DNA from: DASUAL01 sp035763805
Lineage (GTDB): Bacteria; Gemmatimonadota; Gemmatimonadetes; Gemmatimonadales; GWC2-71-9
NCBI GenBank assembly: GCA_035763805.1
Contig: DASUAL010000017.1
Location: 1-17,375 of the forward strand
Direction of reading: 5' to 3'
Length of the DNA: 17,375 nucleotides
The stretch's first letter is position 1. Each line of letters opens with the position of its first letter. A program made the position numbers and the translations under genes. The notes under the pieces are model-generated. The model worked only from the letters and a program-made list of their open reading frames with translations, was not told where the DNA came from and ran no database searches. Positions 14,385-17,375 of the stretch are shown piece by piece.

Positions 14385-15794
14385 GTATGGCTGCAAGGGC
14401 TGATCACGGTGCTGGTTGGCGCCGTGTCGGGCGGCATCACCAATGCCGTCGCCGTCTGGATGCTGTTCCACCCGTACGAGGCGAAGGGCATCGGGCGCTT
14501 CCGGCTCCACGGAGCGATCCCCAAGAACAAGGGACGGCTCGCGAAGAGCATCGGCAAGACCGTGGGCCAGCGCCTGCTCACCGAGGAGGACCTGGCCCGG
14601 CAGCTCAGCGCACCGGGACTGCGCGAGGCGTTCGATCGGGCGATCGCGGTGTTTCTCGACCGTGCGCTCAACACGCCGCGCGGCCCGCTGCGCGAAGAGC
14701 TGCCCGAGCCGCTCGCCGCCGAGCTCGAGCGGTCATTGGAGCCGCTCGCCGAGCGGCTCGCGGCGAAGCTCGCGGAGTTCGTGGAAGGCGCGGGGTTCGA
14801 GGCGGCGGTCGAGAAGTACGTGGCGCTCGACCGCTGGGTCGAAGAAGGGATCGGACGCCCGGAGCTCGAGCAGGCCGTGCGCCGCTTCGTCGCGGCGCAG
14901 CGCGCGCGCCTGCTGCGCGACGAGCGGCCGCTGATCGACCGGCTGCCGGCGGGCCTCGTGGCGGCGCTCGAGCAGGCGGTCGCCGACTACCTCCCCATCG
15001 CGGTCGAGCGGCTGGGTGCCCTGTTGGCCGATCCCGCGGCACGCCAACGGGTCCGGGACGCGCTCAAGAAATTCCTCGACCGCGCGATCAAGAGCCTGAT
15101 GCTTCATGAGCGCGTCGTCGCGAAGCTGGTCGTGACCGAGCAGCGACTGGACCGGCTGCTCGAGGGGCTCGAAGACGGCGGCCTCGCCGAGCTCGCGGAG
15201 GCGCTTGGCTCGGCCGACTTCCGCGCCCAGGTGGCGCGGGCGGTGAACGACGCAGTCGTGCGGTTCCTGCGGACCCCGCTCGCCGAGCGGCTCTGGGCCT
15301 TGGGGCCCGACCGGCTGGACGGGCTCGAGCGCGCGGCTGCGGATTACATCGTCGCGGCGCTGCGCGCTCCGGCCACGCGCGAATGGGCGGTGCGGCGGGC
15401 GCGCGAGGCGATCGAGCTCGGTCGCCGCGCGCTGGCCGGCGAGACCGGTCGGCAGCGCGTCGCCGAGGCCGCCCACGTCGCCGTGCGCGCCCTGCTCGAC
15501 CGGCCGATCGGCCGCCCCGCGGACCTGCTCCCGCCCGATGCCGAGGTGCGGCTGCGGAGCCTGCTCACGGAGCCGCTGTGGAACTGGATGCAGCGGCAGG
15601 TGCCCGTGGTCGTGTCACAGCTGTCGGTGCAGGCGCTCGTGGAGCAGAAGGTGCTCGCCTTTTCGACCGCGCGCATGGAGGAGCTGATCCGGAACGTGAC
15701 GCAGCGGGAGTTGACGCTGATCGTCCAGCTCGGCTACGTGCTCGGCGCCATCGTGGGACTCGTCGCCTGGGGGATCAACCTGTTGTTCGCGTGA
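14373..15794 (+). CDS. DUF445 family membrane protein
   Basis: This 473-residue protein fits the DUF445 (YheB-like) family, whose function is not established. A hydrophobic N-terminus (residues 7-32) contains the family motif GGITNAVAVWMLFHPYEAK, followed by GAIPKNKGRLAKSIGKTVG. A long helical, charge-rich middle (about 60-430) carries repeated Leu/Ala/Glu/Arg heptad-like helices. A C-terminal membrane span (LIVQLGYVLGAIVGLVAWGI) closes the protein, so both ends are membrane-inserted with a large helical domain between. The reading frame continues upstream antisense to ffh, but ATG 14373 places the family N-terminus correctly. It is divergent from ffh, and its stop directly abuts the stop of the convergent peptidase gene. 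Confidence 0.88.
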   Translation: MPESVWLQGLITVLVGAVSGGITNAVAVWMLFHPYEAKGIGRFRLHGAIPKNKGRLAKSIGKTVGQRLLTEEDLARQLSAPGLREAFDRAIAVFLDRALNTPRGPLREELPEPLAAELERSLEPLAERLAAKLAEFVEGAGFEAAVEKYVALDRWVEEGIGRPELEQAVRRFVAAQRARLLRDERPLIDRLPAGLVAALEQAVADYLPIAVERLGALLADPAARQRVRDALKKFLDRAIKSLMLHERVVAKLVVTEQRLDRLLEGLEDGGLAELAEALGSADFRAQVARAVNDAVVRFLRTPLAERLWALGPDRLDGLERAAADYIVAALRAPATREWAVRRAREAIELGRRALAGETGRQRVAEAAHVAVRALLDRPIGRPADLLPPDAEVRLRSLLTEPLWNWMQRQVPVVVSQLSVQALVEQKVLAFSTARMEELIRNVTQRELTLIVQLGYVLGAIVGLVAWGINLLFA

Positions 15795-17012
15795 CTACCG
15801 CACTCGCGCCTGCGGCAGCCTCGCCCATCCCGCCCAACCGGCCGGGGCATCGGCCAGCCGCACCGCCGGCCGTCCGTCCACGATGAGTTGCGCGGTCTCC
15901 GAGCGCCTCAGCGCTTGATCGCCTGAGCGTCGGTTCGCCCACGCCAGCTCGAGCCCCTTGGCGAACCGGACAGCCGCCGGCTGGTCCTCCCACACCGTGT
16001 ACCAGACGAGCGCGTCCGCGCCGGCGCCCAACACCTGGTAGCGATCGCCGTCCCATCCCGCGGCATACGCCGCGGCACGGTCCTCGCTGCCCAGGAGCTG
16101 GGTGAACAGCAGCCGGATCTCGAACGCGCCGAGGTTGTCCTCGTAGACGACCGTGTCGGGCGCCGGGGGCTCGAACACGAGGGTGCGGGGCCGGTCGCCC
16201 GCGACATAGCGCGCAGGGTCGAGGATCTGCTCCGTCGAGGTCGGCATCAGGCGGCCGTAGGGCTGCTTGCCCGGATACTGCCGCCTGAACCAGCGTACGA
16301 ACTCCGCCCCGCCGAGGTAGGGAAAGATCAGCGATTCGCGCAGCCACAGCGGCGCGTGGGCGAACTCCGGCATCTGCGCCTGCTGCTGGGCGGCCACCTC
16401 GCGTTGCCGCCAGAACCATCCCGCCGGCAGGGTCTCCGGCCGCTGCTCCGGCATCAGTACGGGGATCTGGGCGAACGTCGCTTGGCCCTCGAGGATCGCC
16501 TGGGCCGCCGAGCGTCGGTCGTTCTGGCGCTTCTGCTCGATCAGGGAGTCGAGGTTGATGTACTGATGCTGCAGCGCGTGCACCAGCTCGTGGGAGACGA
16601 CCACCCGGAATTGAAACGGCTCGATGTCGGACCGGATGAACAGGGCGTTCGAGTCGGGGTCGTAATACCCGGCGATCTGCTCCGTCAGCAGGTCCACCAT
16701 GGTGCGCCGCAGGTCCAGTGAGTCGGGAATGAGGCCGAACAGCCGGTACGCCGCCGTCGCGCCCTGCAGCTCCGCCGGCGGCAGCTCCTCGTCGAACTTG
16801 CGGACGACGTAATCGCGGATCTGCGTGCGGCTGCGCCGCAGCACCAGCGGCCGGCGCCTGAACTTGAGGCCCGTCGCGCGCTCCACCGCGGGCATCATCT
16901 GATCGACGGTCTGCTGTACCTGCGCCTCGGACTGCACCTCCTGCGCGCGCCGCTCGCAAGCGGCCCCACCCACGATCGTCGCCAGCGGCAGGGAGATCCA
17001 CGGCCGCCTCAT
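15795..17012 (-). CDS. Putative HExxH zinc metallopeptidase lipoprotein
   Basis: I do not recognise a named family for this protein of about 405 residues. The N-terminus MRRPWISLPLATIVGGAAC suggests a lipoprotein signal with lipid-Cys19, although the lipobox is imperfect. VSHELVHALQHQ (139-150) carries HExxH (141-145), and ILEGQATF (173-180) supplies a glutamate 34 residues after the first His, as in gluzincin peptidases where the third zinc ligand is a Glu. The preceding IAGYYDPDSNALFI (113-126) is a pattern often seen before such sites. The C-terminal half has no motif that I can name. ATG 17012 is preferred because it overlaps the upstream stop as ATGA; GTG 17021 is an alternative. It probably acts in the periplasm or on the inner face of the outer membrane. 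Confidence 0.8.
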   Translation of the reverse strand: MRRPWISLPLATIVGGAACERRAQEVQSEAQVQQTVDQMMPAVERATGLKFRRRPLVLRRSRTQIRDYVVRKFDEELPPAELQGATAAYRLFGLIPDSLDLRRTMVDLLTEQIAGYYDPDSNALFIRSDIEPFQFRVVVSHELVHALQHQYINLDSLIEQKRQNDRRSAAQAILEGQATFAQIPVLMPEQRPETLPAGWFWRQREVAAQQQAQMPEFAHAPLWLRESLIFPYLGGAEFVRWFRRQYPGKQPYGRLMPTSTEQILDPARYVAGDRPRTLVFEPPAPDTVVYEDNLGAFEIRLLFTQLLGSEDRAAAYAAGWDGDRYQVLGAGADALVWYTVWEDQPAAVRFAKGLELAWANRRSGDQALRRSETAQLIVDGRPAVRLADAPAGWAGWARLPQARVR

Positions 17013-17375
17013 CCCTGCCACTCGATGCTCTTTCCCACGGCGGCCCCCACGACGCGTGCGATGTCCTGGCCCCCGACGACGATCCCCTGGTGCTCCAGCT
17101 CGCGGCGCAGCAACTGATCGAGTTCCTCCCGCCGTTCGGCGAGAGTCGGTAGGGGGCGGGCAGGGGCGGTAAGAGGCGGTACCGTTTCCGTACCCTTACC
17201 GCCTCCTACCGCCTCCTCCCGCCCCTTACCGCCAAGCATCTTCTCGATCTCCGCCCCGATCCGCTCCAGCATGGGGAAGATCTCCGCCATCAGGTCGTCT
17301 TGGGACTCGGTCCGGCTCGGCTCGTGGGTCAGCCCCCGCCGGATCATCGCGTCCACCTTGCGGCGCTCGCGAATC
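17009..17375 (-). CDS. Unrecognised protein interrupted by a repeat element (5' partial)
   Basis: The frame is open to the right edge with coding-like GC-rich third positions (reading IRERRKVDAMIRRG from the edge), so the start probably lies outside. In-frame GTG 17356 or ATG 17347 are possible starts if it does not. The first part contains a helical, acidic segment (AEIFPMLERIGAEIEKM). The middle (GGKGREEAVGGGKG...TAPARPLP) is the translation of a hairpin-decamer repeat element. The end (LAERREELDQLLRRELEHQG) is helical, followed by VGGQDIARVVGAAVG. I cannot assign a function. The stop overlaps the peptidase ATG as ATGA, so the two are probably in one operon. Confidence 0.6.
   Translation of the reverse strand, partial: IRERRKVDAMIRRGLTHEPSRTESQDDLMAEIFPMLERIGAEIEKMLGGKGREEAVGGGKGTETVPPLTAPARPLPTLAERREELDQLLRRELEHQGIVVGGQDIARVVGAAVGKSIEWQG
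17163..17232. repeat. Second copy of the hairpin-decamer element, inside a coding frame
   Basis: The left arm GGGGCGGTAAGAGGCGGTA (17163-17181) matches 18 of 19 bases of 8891-8909. GGCGGTAAG (17165-17173) pairs with CTTACCGCC (17195-17203). Four 10-bp units follow at 17193-17232: CCCTTACCGC, CTCCTACCGC, CTCCTCCCGC and CCCTTACCGC. Order and orientation are the same as at 8891-9000, but with four units instead of eight. No stop arises in the minus-strand gene that contains it. Confidence 0.82.

Overview
This is a high-GC (roughly two-thirds G+C), gene-dense chromosomal window with very short intergenic gaps. It resembles Gemmatimonadota or a related soil phylum. The hints are an Oar-like TonB receptor with an N-terminal carboxypeptidase-regulatory domain, a Hanks-type kinase with a PEGA domain, a tandem cupredoxin lipoprotein and a QueF/QueC/QueE set. 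The assignment is inference from gene content, not from a marker gene.

Layout. 1-2644 (+): end of a membrane Ser/Thr kinase followed by a TPR-type exported protein and a small outer-membrane barrel candidate, joined by 4-nt stop/start overlaps (GTGA, CTGA). 2755-3588 (+): two-domain cupredoxin lipoprotein. 3585-5466: queuosine/7-deazaguanine genes, with queF (-) divergent from queC-queE (+). 5485-5510: terminator between convergent genes. 5534-8800 (-): large TonB-dependent receptor. 8891-9000: hairpin plus eight 10-bp tandem repeats, ending against the start codon of polX (9003-10733, +), a PHP-domain family X DNA polymerase. 10730-14311 (-): translation and secretion operon ffh-rpsP-rimM-trmD-rplS-rnhB. 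14373-15794 (+): DUF445 membrane protein. 15795-17012 (-): HExxH lipoprotein peptidase, preceded in its operon by an unrecognised gene that runs off the right edge.

The most striking structure is repeat DNA lodged inside reading frames. Two copies of a 28-bp palindrome lie in ffh and add the same nine residues (VGAQHAAPL) at two places in the GTPase. A hairpin-plus-decamer element that sits upstream of polX recurs inside the last gene (17163-17232), again without breaking the frame. This resembles the Rickettsia palindromic elements in behaviour, although the sequences are not claimed to be related. Other oddities are a RimM that has only its N-terminal domain and no ordinary start codon of its own, a probable CTG start at 1994, a His-to-Cys change in QueF, and three convergent gene pairs whose stop codons overlap or abut.
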